DNA of 64,000 bases from Anaerofustis stercorihominis (GCF_024623185.1 NZ_JANJZK010000002.1:119459-183458); one strand, 5' to 3'. Counted from the stretch's first letter, positions 45,084-56,828 are shown. Made by a program: numbers and translations. Notes: generated by a model from the letters alone, not told the origin.

Positions 45084-46523
45084 ATGTGGGGAATTATTAA
45101 TACATTTTTGACAAAGGTTGATGACCTTGTATGGGGTACGCCTCTTATTATACTTATTTTGGCGGGAGGGATTTTGCTGACTGTAAGGCTTGGTTTTTTA
45201 CAGCTTCGTAAACTTCCTTTGGCTTTAAAATATATGGTTAAGAATGAAGAGGGAGGAGACGGTGAGGTTACATCTTTTGCTGCTTTGTGTACCGCTCTTT
45301 CCGCAACTATCGGAACGGGGAATATAGTGGGAGTTGCTACGGCGATAGCTGCCGGGGGACCCGGGGCATTATTCTGGATGGAAATAGCGGCATTCTTCGG
45401 AATGGCGACAAAGTATGCGGAAGGTCTTCTTGCTGTTAAGTATAGAGTGATAAGTAAGGATAACCATACTTTGGGAGGACCTTTTTACTATATCGAGCAT
45501 GGTATGGGAAAGAACTGGAAGTGGCTTGCAAAGATATTTGCTTTCTTTGGTGTGTGCGTAGGTCTTTTCGGGATCGGTACGTTCTCTCAGGTAAATGGGA
45601 TAACTTCTGCTGTTAAAAATTTCTTTGACCCTAACATGTCATGGAGCGTTACTATCCCTCATATCGGTACATATTCATGGGCGGTTATAATTGCATCCTT
45701 TATACTTAGTATTTGTGTTGCACTTGTACTTATCGGAGGTATCAAACGTATAGCTAATGTTTCTCAGATAATCGTTCCTTTTATGGCGGTTATTTATATT
45801 GCGATATGTGTAGTGCTTATGATATACAATGCTTCTGCAATCCCGGGAGCGATCAAAGTGATTGTTCAAGGGGCATATAATCCTTCTGCGATTACCGGCG
45901 GGGTGGTCGGAAGTATGATAATAGCTATGCAAAAGGGAGTTGCCAGAGGTATATTTTCAAACGAGGCGGGACTTGGTTCCGCTCCTATAGCAGCAGCTGC
46001 GGCTCAGACAAAAGAACCTGTCCGTCAGGGTCTTGTTTCCATGACCGGTACATTCATAGATACTATACTGATTTGTACCATGACGGGACTTTCTATAGTA
46101 ATAACGGGAGCATGGCAGGTTAGCGGCTTGGAGGGGGTAGGTGTTACTACTTATGCCTTTAATCAAGGACTTCCTCTGCCTGCACAGGTATCGTCATTTA
46201 TTTTGATGATGTGTTTGGTGTTCTTTGCTTTTACTACAATATTAGGCTGGGATTACTACTCCGAAAGATGTCTTGAATACTTATCGGGAGGTAAAGTAAA
46301 ATATATCAAAGCTTTCAGATGGCTATATATCTTTGCTGTATTTATAGGACCTTATATGACCGTTAAAGCTGTATGGACCATAGCGGATATATTCAACGGG
46401 CTTATGGCTCTGCCTAATATGATCGCACTGTTCGCACTTAGCGGAGTCGTTGTATATGAAACCAAGAAGTATTTTATTAGAAGAAAGCACAGAGAAAATA
46501 AAAAGAAGAAGCAGGCAGCCTAA
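45084..46523 (+). CDS. Alanine/glycine:cation symporter (AGCS family)
   Basis: This 479-residue membrane protein imports glycine or alanine with sodium or protons. Family stretches are ALCTALSATIGTGNIVGVATAIAAGGPGALFWM (about residues 70-105) and KGVARGIFSNEAGLGSAPIAAAAAQT (about 283-310). The basic C-terminus (RRKHRENKKKKQAA) is cytoplasmic. The glycine riboswitch upstream points to glycine as substrate or signal. A single-gene transcript ended by the hairpin at 46536. Confidence 0.92.
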   Translation: MWGIINTFLTKVDDLVWGTPLIILILAGGILLTVRLGFLQLRKLPLALKYMVKNEEGGDGEVTSFAALCTALSATIGTGNIVGVATAIAAGGPGALFWMEIAAFFGMATKYAEGLLAVKYRVISKDNHTLGGPFYYIEHGMGKNWKWLAKIFAFFGVCVGLFGIGTFSQVNGITSAVKNFFDPNMSWSVTIPHIGTYSWAVIIASFILSICVALVLIGGIKRIANVSQIIVPFMAVIYIAICVVLMIYNASAIPGAIKVIVQGAYNPSAITGGVVGSMIIAMQKGVARGIFSNEAGLGSAPIAAAAAQTKEPVRQGLVSMTGTFIDTILICTMTGLSIVITGAWQVSGLEGVGVTTYAFNQGLPLPAQVSSFILMMCLVFFAFTTILGWDYYSERCLEYLSGGKVKYIKAFRWLYIFAVFIGPYMTVKAVWTIADIFNGLMALPNMIALFALSGVVVYETKKYFIRRKHRENKKKKQAA

Positions 46524-46535
46524 AATTAAAATAAA

Positions 46536-46564
46536 AAAGAGTTCCTTTAAGGGAACTCTTTTTA
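46536..46564. terminator. Bidirectional terminator between converging genes
   Basis: A 9-bp stem (aagagttcc with ggaactctt) with A-run on one side and T-run on the other; it serves the symporter (plus) and the hydrolase (minus), whose stop codon it overlaps. Confidence 0.85.
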
Positions 46565-47371
46565 ACTTCTAAGATAATTTAACAACTGCTGATTGAATTT
46601 TTTTAACTCGTCGTAAAAAATACCATGTCCGCTGTTTTCAAATGTAAATAACTTTGAACCTCTTATATATTCGTGCTGGATAACTCCAAGTTCGTACGGT
46701 ACTATATCATCTTTTTTACCATGAAATATCCCTGTTGGGACACGTACACTACATAAGTCTTCCATTCCGCGTTCGTCTCTCAGTGAATATCCGGTCTCTA
46801 CGGTACCTATACCTGAAGCCGAAAGAGAAATATCATAAAACCAATTTTTTATTTCTTCGCTGTGAGGTCTGTAAAATAGTTTTTCACTGAAGTTCTTTGA
46901 AAATTTTGCTCTGTCTGTTTTTGCCAGTCTTATCAGTTCATCTACGGAATCTCTGCTTACTCCGTAAGGAAATCCTTCAAAGCTCGTGAAGCTTGGAGCA
47001 GCAGCTCCAAGGAGTATCAATTTCTCAACTCCGTATCCGTCATAATTATTCATATATCTTAATACTATTGCTCCTCCCATAGAAAATCCGATAAGAGTGA
47101 AATAGTGTAAATTCAATTTGCATACCACTTTATATATATCTCTTGCCAATGTGTCGTAATCATATCCCCATGCCGGAGCGTCAGAGTTTCCAAAGCCTCT
47201 TAAGTCAAGAGTTATTACTCTGTATCCGCATTCCACGAGAAAGCGTTTTTGATATTCGAATATTTTATTTGATAAGGGCCAGCCGTGTATCATCAGTACG
47301 GTCTTACATGCATCAGGGTTTAGATCATAAACCGCGATTTTTACATTGTTTTCTACTTTTACATAAAACAT
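46562..47371 (-). CDS. Alpha/beta hydrolase
   Basis: This 269-residue enzyme has the fold's landmarks: oxyanion motif HGWPLSN (about residues 28-34), nucleophile elbow GFSMGG (about 96-101), an acidic residue near GKKDDIVPYE and catalytic His in FENSGHGIFYDE. No signal peptide. Substrate unknown; homologues act as chloroperoxidase-like or esterase enzymes. AAAGGAG lies 6 bases upstream. It runs in an operon behind the MarR gene. Confidence 0.85.
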   Translation of the reverse strand: MFYVKVENNVKIAVYDLNPDACKTVLMIHGWPLSNKIFEYQKRFLVECGYRVITLDLRGFGNSDAPAWGYDYDTLARDIYKVVCKLNLHYFTLIGFSMGGAIVLRYMNNYDGYGVEKLILLGAAAPSFTSFEGFPYGVSRDSVDELIRLAKTDRAKFSKNFSEKLFYRPHSEEIKNWFYDISLSASGIGTVETGYSLRDERGMEDLCSVRVPTGIFHGKKDDIVPYELGVIQHEYIRGSKLFTFENSGHGIFYDELKKFNQQLLNYLRS

Positions 47372-47412
47372 TAAAAACTCCTTTCACACTATTGTATGAA
47401 AGGAGCATTGAT

Positions 47413-47862
47413 TTAGTTATCGCACCTGTAGAAAAAACTTCCTGCATTGATGGTTGCTTTTTTAATTAAATCAAAAAAAATCAGTTTTTCTATATCCGTA
47501 AAATCTTTTGTGATTTCACCAAACCAGTTTTGTTCTATCCTTTTTAATTTTGGATATATTTTATATGATTTATCGGTGGGTTTTATATACGTGGATCTGT
47601 TGTCGGTTTTATTGTTTGTTTTTATTATATATCCTTCGCTTTCAAGTTTTACCATCATCTTTGCGACGGTACTTTTATCAATGTCCAAAAATCTGCAGAA
47701 CTCATTTTGTATGATTTCCCCATTTTCGCAGAGTATTTTTATAAACGGTACCTGCCCTCCTGTTATATCCAAATTTTTCACTTGTTCGTTTACATACATC
47801 TGAGATTTCCTATGTAGTTTTGAAGTGTATTTTATTATATTGAATTTTGTTTTTTCTTTCAT
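47413..47862 (-). CDS. MarR-family transcriptional regulator
   Basis: This 149-residue winged-helix repressor has a MarR-like recognition region (QNEFCRFLDIDKSTVAKMMVKLESEGYI) followed by the wing (KTNNKTDNRSTYIKPTDKS). I start at the ATG at 47862 because GGAG lies 6 bases upstream; a TTG 12 bases earlier is within that site. It is 41 bases upstream of the hydrolase on the same strand and probably controls it and itself. Confidence 0.85.
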   Translation of the reverse strand: MKEKTKFNIIKYTSKLHRKSQMYVNEQVKNLDITGGQVPFIKILCENGEIIQNEFCRFLDIDKSTVAKMMVKLESEGYIIKTNNKTDNRSTYIKPTDKSYKIYPKLKRIEQNWFGEITKDFTDIEKLIFFDLIKKATINAGSFFYRCDN

Positions 47863-47946
47863 GGTTGGCTCCAAATAATAGTTTCCTTTGCAACCTTTAT
47901 ATTATAATCATAATTCTAAAAAGTCAAGAAATATTATCTTTGCTTG

Positions 47947-47975
47947 TTGACAAATATGTCATATTAGCTTAAAAT
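47947..47975 (+). promoter_or_regulatory. Promoter of the cytidylate-kinase-like operon
   Basis: TTGACA at 47947-47952, 17 bases, TAAAAT at 47970-47975. Ribosome site AGGAGG about 70 bases downstream. Confidence 0.6.
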
Positions 47976-48049
47976 TAGTCTAAAGCAGTAGAAATAGCTG
48001 TTTTTTTGTTTATAACATTAGTTGCAATACCAACATTAGGAGGTAGATT

Positions 48050-48649
48050 ATGAGAAGTTATGTTATTACCATAGGAAGAGAGTACGGCTCCGGAGGTCGT
48101 ATAATAGGTAAAAAGCTTGCAGAAATGCTGGATATCCCTTTCTATGATGAAGAACTTATAAATTTAATGGTAAAAGAAACGGGGCTTGCGTCCGATTTTA
48201 TTAAGAATGTAGAAAATAGAAGACCATTGAGTTTCTTTTATGATACATCTTTCAGTTATGAAAATCTTCCTATTGAAGATCAGGTGAGTGTATCTGAAAG
48301 AGATATAGTAAAAAAGATAGCAGATAAAGGTCCATGTGTAATAGTGGGGATGTGTGCTGATTACATTTTAAGACATAAAGAAAACTGCATAAGAGTATTT
48401 ATCCATGCTCCAAAAGAGGACAGAGTGAGTAGGGTAAAAGAAGTTTATAAGGTAAATGAAAAGAATATAGAAAAATATGTACATAAAACCGACAAGGCGA
48501 GAGCGGTTTATTATAACTATCAAACGGACAGGAAATGGAGCAGAGCTCAGAATTACGATTTGGTAATCAATAGTAATCTCGGACTTGATACTTCAGTAAA
48601 AATCATCAAAGATTTGGTTGACATAAAGGAGAGTGAATATATTGGCTAG
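48050..48649 (+). CDS. Cytidylate kinase-like protein
   Basis: This 199-residue P-loop protein begins YVITIGREYGSGGRIIGKKLAEML, the signature of the cytidylate-kinase-like family, with a downstream LRHKENCIRVFIHAPKEDR region. Family members are thought to phosphorylate nucleotides or regulate processes, but the substrate is not established. It is followed by a MATE gene overlapping by 8 bases, a pairing common in Clostridia. AGGAGG site at the start. Confidence 0.85.
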   Translation: MRSYVITIGREYGSGGRIIGKKLAEMLDIPFYDEELINLMVKETGLASDFIKNVENRRPLSFFYDTSFSYENLPIEDQVSVSERDIVKKIADKGPCVIVGMCADYILRHKENCIRVFIHAPKEDRVSRVKEVYKVNEKNIEKYVHKTDKARAVYYNYQTDRKWSRAQNYDLVINSNLGLDTSVKIIKDLVDIKESEYIG

Positions 48650-50018
48650 AGAAAAAGAAATAAAAGTAGAAGAAAGAAAAGAAAATAAAATGGGTGTAAT
48701 GCCCATAAATAAATTGATACTTTCGATGTCTCTTCCTATGATGATATCGATGCTGATACAGGCTTTATATAATATAGTAGACAGTATGTTTGTGGCTCAG
48801 ATAAGTGAAAATGCACTTACGGCGGTATCCCTTGCTTTTCCCATTCAAAACCTTATGATAGCAGTCGCTGTAGGTACAGGGGTAGGTATCAATGCCTTTT
48901 TATCAAAATCCCTTGGGGAGAAAGAATACGATACCGCAAATAAGATTGCGAAGAATGCGATTTTTCTCGCTTTAATGAGTTACTTGGTATTCTTGTTATT
49001 TGGTATTTTCGGAGCAAATATGTTCTTTAGGACACAGACGGATATAGCTGATATAGTAAGTCAGGGAACTACTTATCTAAGAGTATGCTGTATCTTGTCA
49101 TTTGGGGTTTTCTTCCAAATAACATTTGAAAGACTTCTTCAGTCTACGGGTAAGACAATATATAACATGTATACTCAAGGTCTCGGTGCCATTATAAATA
49201 TTATCTTAGACCCTATAATGATATTCGGATTACTTGGTTTTCCTAAAATGGGAGTTGGAGGAGCAGCTCTCGCTACAGTTATAGGACAGATAGTTGCGGC
49301 AATTGCGGGGATATTTTTCAACCATTATAAAAATCATGAAATAGATATAAACTTAAAAGGGTTCAGACCTTCGCTTAATATAATAAAGAAGATATATGCC
49401 GTAGGAGTACCTTCCATTATAATGTCTTCCATTGCTTCCGTAATGACATTTGGAATGAATAAAATACTTATAACATTTTCATCTACCGCAACGGCGGTGT
49501 TTGGGGTATACTTCAAGCTTCAAAGTTTTATATTCATGCCTGTGTTCGGACTTAATAATGGTATGGTTCCTATAGTATCTTATAATTACGGAGCTAAAAA
49601 GAAAGACAGGATTACAAAGACTTTAAAGACCGGCATAGTCTATGCGGTCATTATAATGTTTATAGGATTTTTGATATTTGAATTCCTTCCGGATAAACTA
49701 TTTATGATATTCAATGCTTCCGATACAATGATGCAGATAGGTGTTCCCGCACTTAGGATAATAGGTATTCACTATCTCATTGCCGGGGTGTCGATTTGTA
49801 TAATGTCTGTATGTCAGGCTTTGGGACATGGTATAGCAAGTCTTATAATTTCTGCCGTAAGACAGCTTGTAGTGCTTCTTCCCGTTGCATTCATCCTATC
49901 CAAACTTTGGGGGATAAATGCTACATGGTGGGCATTCCCGATAGCCGAAGTAGTCGGTGTAAGTCTATGTATTTACTTTATATATAGGATATATCACAGA
50001 GATTTGAAATATCTGTAA
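48642..50018 (+). CDS. MATE-family efflux transporter
   Basis: This about 458-residue protein has twelve hydrophobic segments in two related halves. It shows MATE features (MPINKLILSMSLPMMISMLIQALYNIVDSMFVAQIS, and MVPIVSYNYGAKKKDRI at the middle). It exports drugs or metabolites with sodium or proton. A TTG at 48642 after AAGGAG is the likely start. A GTG at 48633 in the same frame is too close to the site. The end has a terminator. Confidence 0.88.
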   Translation: MAREKEIKVEERKENKMGVMPINKLILSMSLPMMISMLIQALYNIVDSMFVAQISENALTAVSLAFPIQNLMIAVAVGTGVGINAFLSKSLGEKEYDTANKIAKNAIFLALMSYLVFLLFGIFGANMFFRTQTDIADIVSQGTTYLRVCCILSFGVFFQITFERLLQSTGKTIYNMYTQGLGAIINIILDPIMIFGLLGFPKMGVGGAALATVIGQIVAAIAGIFFNHYKNHEIDINLKGFRPSLNIIKKIYAVGVPSIIMSSIASVMTFGMNKILITFSSTATAVFGVYFKLQSFIFMPVFGLNNGMVPIVSYNYGAKKKDRITKTLKTGIVYAVIIMFIGFLIFEFLPDKLFMIFNASDTMMQIGVPALRIIGIHYLIAGVSICIMSVCQALGHGIASLIISAVRQLVVLLPVAFILSKLWGINATWWAFPIAEVVGVSLCIYFIYRIYHRDLKYL

Positions 50019-50031
50019 AAACTTAAATGAT

Positions 50032-50058
50032 AAAACACTCCTTATTGGGGTGTTTTTT
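50032..50058 (+). terminator. Terminator after the MATE gene
   Basis: A 9-bp stem (aaacactcc with ggggtgttt) with a 5-base loop, then TTTT. Confidence 0.85.
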
Positions 50059-50306
50059 ATTATTTTATTGATTTTAATTAGTAAGAAATAAATATAAGAG
50101 GAAGCACTATAAAATTAAGAACATAATTAAAAAAATTATTAAACTCTTGTATTTAAACTATGGAAAATAAATTTTTTTTTACTTTTTGTTTATATTCTTT
50201 TTATTTCTTTAAAATATAAAGCTTTGTTTGCTTGATACAGCTAAGTCACAAAAATACTCTTTCTTTCATATTATATATAAATTTGTTTAAAGACGAGGGG
50301 ATAAGT

Positions 50307-51383
50307 GTGATTACAATAAGTTTATGTATGATAGTAAAAAACGAAGAAGACGTATTGGATAGATGTTTGGATAGTGTGAAAAACATCGTCGATGAAATAA
50401 TAATAGTAGACACGGGTTCAAAGGATAAGACAAAGGAAATAGCTTATAAATATACTGATAAGGTATATGATTTTAAATGGACGGATGATTTTTCCCTTGC
50501 AAGGAATTTTTCATTTTCCAAAGCCAATAAAGATTTTATCCTATGGCTTGATGCAGATGATGTGATAGAAGAAAAAGACAGGAAAGAATTTATTAAATTA
50601 AAAGAAACATTGGATAAAAACACCGATGTGGTAATGATGAAATATAACACTTCTTTTGACAGTGAAGGGAATGTTATATTTTCTTATTATAGAGAAAGAC
50701 TTCTTAAAAACGTTCACAGAGATCTATGGAAGGGAGCGGTGCATGAGGCTATAGCTCCATACGGTATCACCCTTCATTCGAATATCGCCGTAACTCATAG
50801 AAAATTAAAAGTTTCTGACCCGGATAGGAATTTGAGGATATTCGAAAAGATGATTAAAGAAGGAGCAGAGTTAAATCCGAGAGAGCTGTTTTATTATTCC
50901 AGAGAGCTATATTATCATGAGAAATATCATGAAGCGATAGGGATGTTTCAGAAATTTTTATCTTTAAAGGATGGTTTTCTTGAAAATAAAATAGATGCGG
51001 CAAGGCTTCTTTATAAATGTTATGATAAAGTCGGGGAAGATGAACTCGCGGTAGAATCATTATTTAAAAGCTTTAAATATGATATTCCGAGAGCTGAGGT
51101 ATGCTGTGATTTAGGTTATTATTTTATGTCCAAATCAAAATATAACCAGGCTATATATTGGTATAACAGGGCTTTATCATGTGAAAGAAAGGATAGTCTC
51201 GGAGGATTTGTTTTGGAGGACTGTTACAATTATATTCCCTTGATACAGCTTTGTGTATGTTATGACAAAATCGGTAACATAAAACTCGCAAATGAATATA
51301 ATGAATTAGCAGGCTTATTTAAACCTGCTTCAAAGGAATACAAACTTAATAAAAAGTATTTTAAAGACAAACTTAATAAGTAA
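50307..51383 (+). CDS. Family 2 glycosyltransferase with TPR-like C-terminus
   Basis: This 358-residue protein has a GT-A domain: ISLCMIVKNEEDVLDRCLDS start, VDEIIIVDTGSKDKT, and DxD-type LWLDADD. The rest is helical with tetratricopeptide-like repeats (YYHEKYHEAIGMFQKFLSL and later NQAIYWYNRALSC). Such proteins often add sugars to glycoproteins or cell-surface molecules. The GTG at 50307 is chosen because GAGGGG lies 6 bases upstream; longer in-frame starts from 50232 lack a site. The collagen-like gene follows, which might be a substrate (inference). Confidence 0.82.
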   Translation: MITISLCMIVKNEEDVLDRCLDSVKNIVDEIIIVDTGSKDKTKEIAYKYTDKVYDFKWTDDFSLARNFSFSKANKDFILWLDADDVIEEKDRKEFIKLKETLDKNTDVVMMKYNTSFDSEGNVIFSYYRERLLKNVHRDLWKGAVHEAIAPYGITLHSNIAVTHRKLKVSDPDRNLRIFEKMIKEGAELNPRELFYYSRELYYHEKYHEAIGMFQKFLSLKDGFLENKIDAARLLYKCYDKVGEDELAVESLFKSFKYDIPRAEVCCDLGYYFMSKSKYNQAIYWYNRALSCERKDSLGGFVLEDCYNYIPLIQLCVCYDKIGNIKLANEYNELAGLFKPASKEYKLNKKYFKDKLNK

Positions 51384-51577
51384 GTTTACTTTCTTATATG
51401 AATGGATCAATAATAAATAAGTTAAATATATGGTTTTATAACAGTAATTAAAAGAATAATTCAAATAATTTTTGAGGCTCACTATATATTGTAACTAATA
51501 GATTAAAAGTATTTGTAATATTAATATTATATAAGTTTATGTTCTCATATAAGTAAATTAAGGAGTGATATAATTTA

Positions 51578-53395
<1,818 letters not shown>

Positions 53396-53415
53396 TTTTA
53401 AAGACTAAAATATAC

Positions 53416-53447
53416 TTTGACCGCATTTATTTTTAAGTGCGGTCAAA
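53416..53447 (+). other. 10-bp hairpin after the collagen-like gene
   Basis: tttgaccgca pairs with tgcggtcaaa around a 12-base loop. It follows the stop by about 20 bases and lacks a U-run, so it is a weak terminator or an RNA 3' stabiliser. Confidence 0.5.
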
Positions 53448-53679
53448 TAATGCTTTACTTTTGATTTGTTTTATGATATATTAAATACATATTAAATCAC
53501 TAAACAGAATGATACATGGTTTTGAGTCATTTTTTAGGTGGCTTGTAATCATGTTTTTTTATTTTCTATAAGAGCAGTAAAAGAATTGTACCAGATGTAT
53601 GTTCTTAAAATTACAATCTTAAGTTATATAAAAATTCGTGCAGTTTTGGATTTATAAATAATATTAAGGAGGTATCATT

Positions 53680-53892
53680 ATGAACAATGGTACAGTAAAA
53701 TGGTTTAACCAAGAAAAAGGATATGGATTTATATCTAACGACGAAACAGGAGAAGATGTATTTGTACATTACAGTGCAATAACAGGTGAAGGTTTCAAAA
53801 GCTTAAACGAAGGACAAAAAGTAACTTATGACGTTGAAGCTGATACAAAAAACAAAAGCAGATTCAGAGCTGTTAACGTAGCAGCTTGCTAA
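53680..53892 (+). CDS. Cold-shock-domain protein
   Basis: This 70-residue protein is a classic cold-shock RNA chaperone: [16 protein letters not shown] (RNP1 region) and DVFVHYSAI (RNP2). It melts RNA secondary structure at low temperature or in stationary phase. AGGAGG site. The 5' leader of over 100 bases is AT-rich, as usual for cold-inducible csp genes; a regulated leader is likely but not shown. Codons are strongly biased to optimal. Confidence 0.93.
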   Translation: MNNGTVKWFNQEKGYGFISNDETGEDVFVHYSAITGEGFKSLNEGQKVTYDVEADTKNKSRFRAVNVAAC

Positions 53893-53905
53893 TAACTTTG
53901 ATTTT

Positions 53906-53934
53906 AAAGCAGAACATAATGTTCTGCTTTTTTT
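53906..53934 (+). terminator. Terminator after the cold-shock gene
   Basis: A 10-bp stem (aaagcagaac with gttctgcttt), 5-base loop ataat, then TTTT. Confidence 0.85.
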
Positions 53935-54370
53935 ATTATAATTTTTAAAAATATTTTTTTTAAAAACCATTTAAATCATTAAAACTATTTGAAAATCAGA
54001 ATTATGTTATATAAAAGAAAGTTCTATCCATAATAAATGGAATTAAATATTTTAACAATATTAATACTTTGTTTTATATTTGTTTAATTAGAAGAATGTT
54101 ATTTGATTGTTCATTTCTGTTGATGAGGTTATATAAGATAAATTTATTTTCATAAGTTTATATTTATTGCTTATTCTTATTAAATAGTAATTTTTTATCT
54201 ATTATCTTTTATATCCCAATTATCAAATGACTGAAAAGTCTGAAATTTGTCTATACTTGATTTTGAACTATTAATGTTTATTCTGCTTGTGATTTATGTA
54301 TTATTACAGTAAAATGAAATATAAGAAATATAAATTATGATTAATATAAACTAAATAAAGTGAGGGAAGA
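53935..54370. other. AT-rich intergenic region
   Basis: About 435 bases with no supported open frame, hairpin or repeat. The short GAGGGAAG ribosome site just before 54371 belongs to the next gene. Confidence 0.5.
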
Positions 54371-55123
54371 ATGAACAGCGATTTTATAAACTTAACAGAA
54401 GATAATCTTTACGATGAACATTTATGCTGCATTATCCGTACAAGGAAATTTCATCCCGGCATTGATGCAAAGAGGAAATGGCTTTCCGATAGATTGAAAG
54501 AAGGTCATGTTTTTAGAAAATTAAATGAAAAAGCTACTGTTTTTATCGAATATGCGCCTCTTGAATTATCTTGGGTCCCTATAGTCGGTGATAATTATTA
54601 TTATATATACTGCTTGTGGGTCCTTGGGGAATATAAAGGTAAGGGGTATGGCAGGGAGCTGATGGAGTATTGTTTAAATGACGCAAAAGAAAAGGGTAAA
54701 TCCGGTATATGTATGCTTGGCTCAAAAAGGCAAAAGTCCTGGCTTTCCGATCAGTCCTTTGCAAAGAAGTTCGGTTTTGAAGTTGTGGATACCACTGACA
54801 ACGGATATGAGCTTTTGGCACTCTCTTTTGACGGGACAGAACCAAAGTTTGCTCAAAATGCAAAAAAAGAGAAAATCGAACATAAAGAGCTGACAATTTA
54901 TTATGATATGCAGTGTCCATATATAGAGCAAAAAGTAAATTTTGTAAAAAAGTATTGTGAAGAAAATGATGTTCCTTTGTCTTTGATAGAAGTGCATACG
55001 CTAAATGAGGCAAAGGAACTCCCTTGTGTATTCAATAATTGGGCTGTGTTTTATAAAGGAAAATTTGAAACAGTAAACTTACTTTCGGATTCAAATACTT
55101 TAAAGAGGATACTAAAAAAATAG
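54371..55123 (+). CDS. GNAT acetyltransferase with YoaP-like thioredoxin-fold domain
   Basis: This 250-residue protein has an N-terminal GNAT domain (acetyl-CoA loop at YKGKGYGRELMEYCL). A C-terminal domain begins at ELTIYYDMQCPY, with a CP motif in thioredoxin style, and runs to the end, as in YoaP-like proteins. This fusion could couple acetyl transfer to a redox-like or binding domain; the substrate is unknown. The site GAGGGAAG precedes the start. Confidence 0.78.
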   Translation: MNSDFINLTEDNLYDEHLCCIIRTRKFHPGIDAKRKWLSDRLKEGHVFRKLNEKATVFIEYAPLELSWVPIVGDNYYYIYCLWVLGEYKGKGYGRELMEYCLNDAKEKGKSGICMLGSKRQKSWLSDQSFAKKFGFEVVDTTDNGYELLALSFDGTEPKFAQNAKKEKIEHKELTIYYDMQCPYIEQKVNFVKKYCEENDVPLSLIEVHTLNEAKELPCVFNNWAVFYKGKFETVNLLSDSNTLKRILKK

Positions 55124-55439
55124 ATTTGGATTTGTTTATGGTATTCAAATATTTGATATTATATAAAATGATTTTCATTTATGATATAGCAAGTTTCTAA
55201 AAGGAAAAATTTTATTTATTAAGTGATAATCAGCTATATTACTTTATCTTAATCAGATGTGTCGTTTAATATTAATAATGAGGTACAAATAGGATACAAA
55301 TAAACAATTATAATTATGTAATATAGCATATATCCGTATTACATATAGGGTTTATTTATATTTTGACTTATTGAATATACTTATCTTTAAGTTTAAATCA
55401 GTTAAGAGGTATCTTTATTATTAAAAAATTTATAAGATA

Positions 55440-55468
55440 TTGACTAAATAAGTAAAAAATGTTATATT
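55440..55468 (+). promoter_or_regulatory. Promoter ahead of the ZTP riboswitch
   Basis: TTGACT at 55440-55445, 17 bases, TATATT at 55463-55468, ending about 10 bases before the aptamer. The interval 55124-55439 holds nothing else that I can support. Confidence 0.65.
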
Positions 55469-55477
55469 CTAATTAGT

Positions 55478-55573
55478 TATACGACTGACGGAAAAGTGGA
55501 GTTTACCACGTGAAGTATAATGATTATTATAAGCCGACCGTCTGGGCATGAGCCTGGATTGGTGGGCTTTTTT
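55478..55573 (+). ncRNA. ZTP (pfl) riboswitch
   Basis: The acgactgacgg...agtggagtttaccacgtgaag stem and the highly conserved ccgaccgtctgggca block fit the ZTP aptamer. It is followed by an overlapping hairpin (agcctggatt... gtgggct) and TTTTTT just before the start of the AICAR transformylase. ZTP and ZMP rise when folate one-carbon units are short, so binding would turn the gene on. The terminator likely alternates with the aptamer. Confidence 0.88.
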
Positions 55574-55592
55574 GATTATAAAGGAGTAAGTT

Positions 55593-56768
55593 ATGAAAGA
55601 AATAGAATTAAAGTATGGATGTAACCCAAATCAAAAACCTGCAAGAGTGTATATGAAAAAGGGAGATTTGCCTATAACGGTATTAAACGGGACACCCGGA
55701 TATATAAATTTGCTTGATGCATTTAACAGCTATCAGCTGGTAAAAGAATTGAAAGAAGCAACGGGGATTGCTTCCGCCGCATCCTTTAAGCATGTATCTC
55801 CGGCAGGTACCGCTGTTGGTATGCCTCTCGATGAAAAGCTTAAGAAAATGTATTTTGTAGATGATGATATCGAACTAACGGATATTTCTTCTGCTTATAT
55901 AAGAGCCAGAGGAGCGGACAGGATGTCTTCTTACGGTGATTTTGCAGCATTATCCGATGAATGTGATAAAGCCACTGCGATGTATTTATCAAAAGAAGTT
56001 TCCGACGGAATAATAGCACCATCGTATTCAAAAGAAGCCCTTGAAATACTTAAGAAGAAGAAAAAGGGGAATTACCTTATTATTCAAATAGATGAAAGTT
56101 ATGAACCTCAAAAGTTAGAAACAAAAGAAGTGTTCGGTGTTACATTTGAGCAGGGCAGGAATGATATCAAGATAGATGAAGAAATATTAAAGAATATAGT
56201 TACAAAGAATAAAGATATGAGTGAGAATGCAAAGAGAGACTTAATCATAGCGCTTATAACTCTTAAGTATACTCAGTCAAATTCAGTATGTTATGTAAAA
56301 GACGGACAGGCGATAGGCATAGGTGCCGGACAGCAGTCAAGGATACACTGCACCAGACTTGCGGGGAATAAAGCGGATACTTGGTTTTTAAGAAGCCATG
56401 ACAAAGTATTAAACCTTCCTTTCAAAGAGGGGATAAGAAGAGCGGACAGAGATAATGCTATAGATGTATATATTTCGGAAGAACACGATGATGTTTTAAG
56501 AGACGGCAGTTGGGAAAACGTGTTTTCTCATAAACCTGAAGTACTCACTATAGAAGAAAAGAAGGCATACTTAAAAGAAATGAAAGATGTTTCTCTCGGT
56601 TCCGATGCTTTCTTCCCCTTTGGAGACAATATAGAAAGAGCATTTAAGAGCGGGGTCAAATATATAGCCGAAGCAGGTGGTTCAATAAGGGACGATAATG
56701 TTATCGAAACTTGTGATAAATACGACTTGGTAATGTCATTTATCGGAACTAGATTGTTCCACCATTAA
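55593..56768 (+). CDS. purH: AICAR transformylase (PurH C-terminal domain type, stand-alone)
   Basis: This 391-residue enzyme would add a formyl group from 10-formyl-THF to AICAR, the penultimate step of IMP synthesis. Motifs are ELKYGCNPNQKPA at the start, SAASFKHVSPAGTAVG with the Lys-His pair, and GAGQQSRIHCTRLAG. It lacks the N-terminal IMP cyclohydrolase domain of ordinary PurH, so closure to IMP must be done by another protein. The ZTP riboswitch upstream fits: its ligand comes from the same substrate. Confidence 0.87.
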   Translation: MKEIELKYGCNPNQKPARVYMKKGDLPITVLNGTPGYINLLDAFNSYQLVKELKEATGIASAASFKHVSPAGTAVGMPLDEKLKKMYFVDDDIELTDISSAYIRARGADRMSSYGDFAALSDECDKATAMYLSKEVSDGIIAPSYSKEALEILKKKKKGNYLIIQIDESYEPQKLETKEVFGVTFEQGRNDIKIDEEILKNIVTKNKDMSENAKRDLIIALITLKYTQSNSVCYVKDGQAIGIGAGQQSRIHCTRLAGNKADTWFLRSHDKVLNLPFKEGIRRADRDNAIDVYISEEHDDVLRDGSWENVFSHKPEVLTIEEKKAYLKEMKDVSLGSDAFFPFGDNIERAFKSGVKYIAEAGGSIRDDNVIETCDKYDLVMSFIGTRLFHH

Positions 56769-56798
56769 TATAATATAATTTCCTAAAAACTTCCAAGG

Positions 56799-56828
56799 GG
56801 CAGCCTGGCTTCGGCAGGCTGTCTTTTT
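56799..56828 (+). terminator. Terminator after the AICAR transformylase gene
   Basis: A 7-9 bp stem (cagcctg with caggctg, extended by two pairs) with a gcttcgg loop, then TTTTT. Confidence 0.85.
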
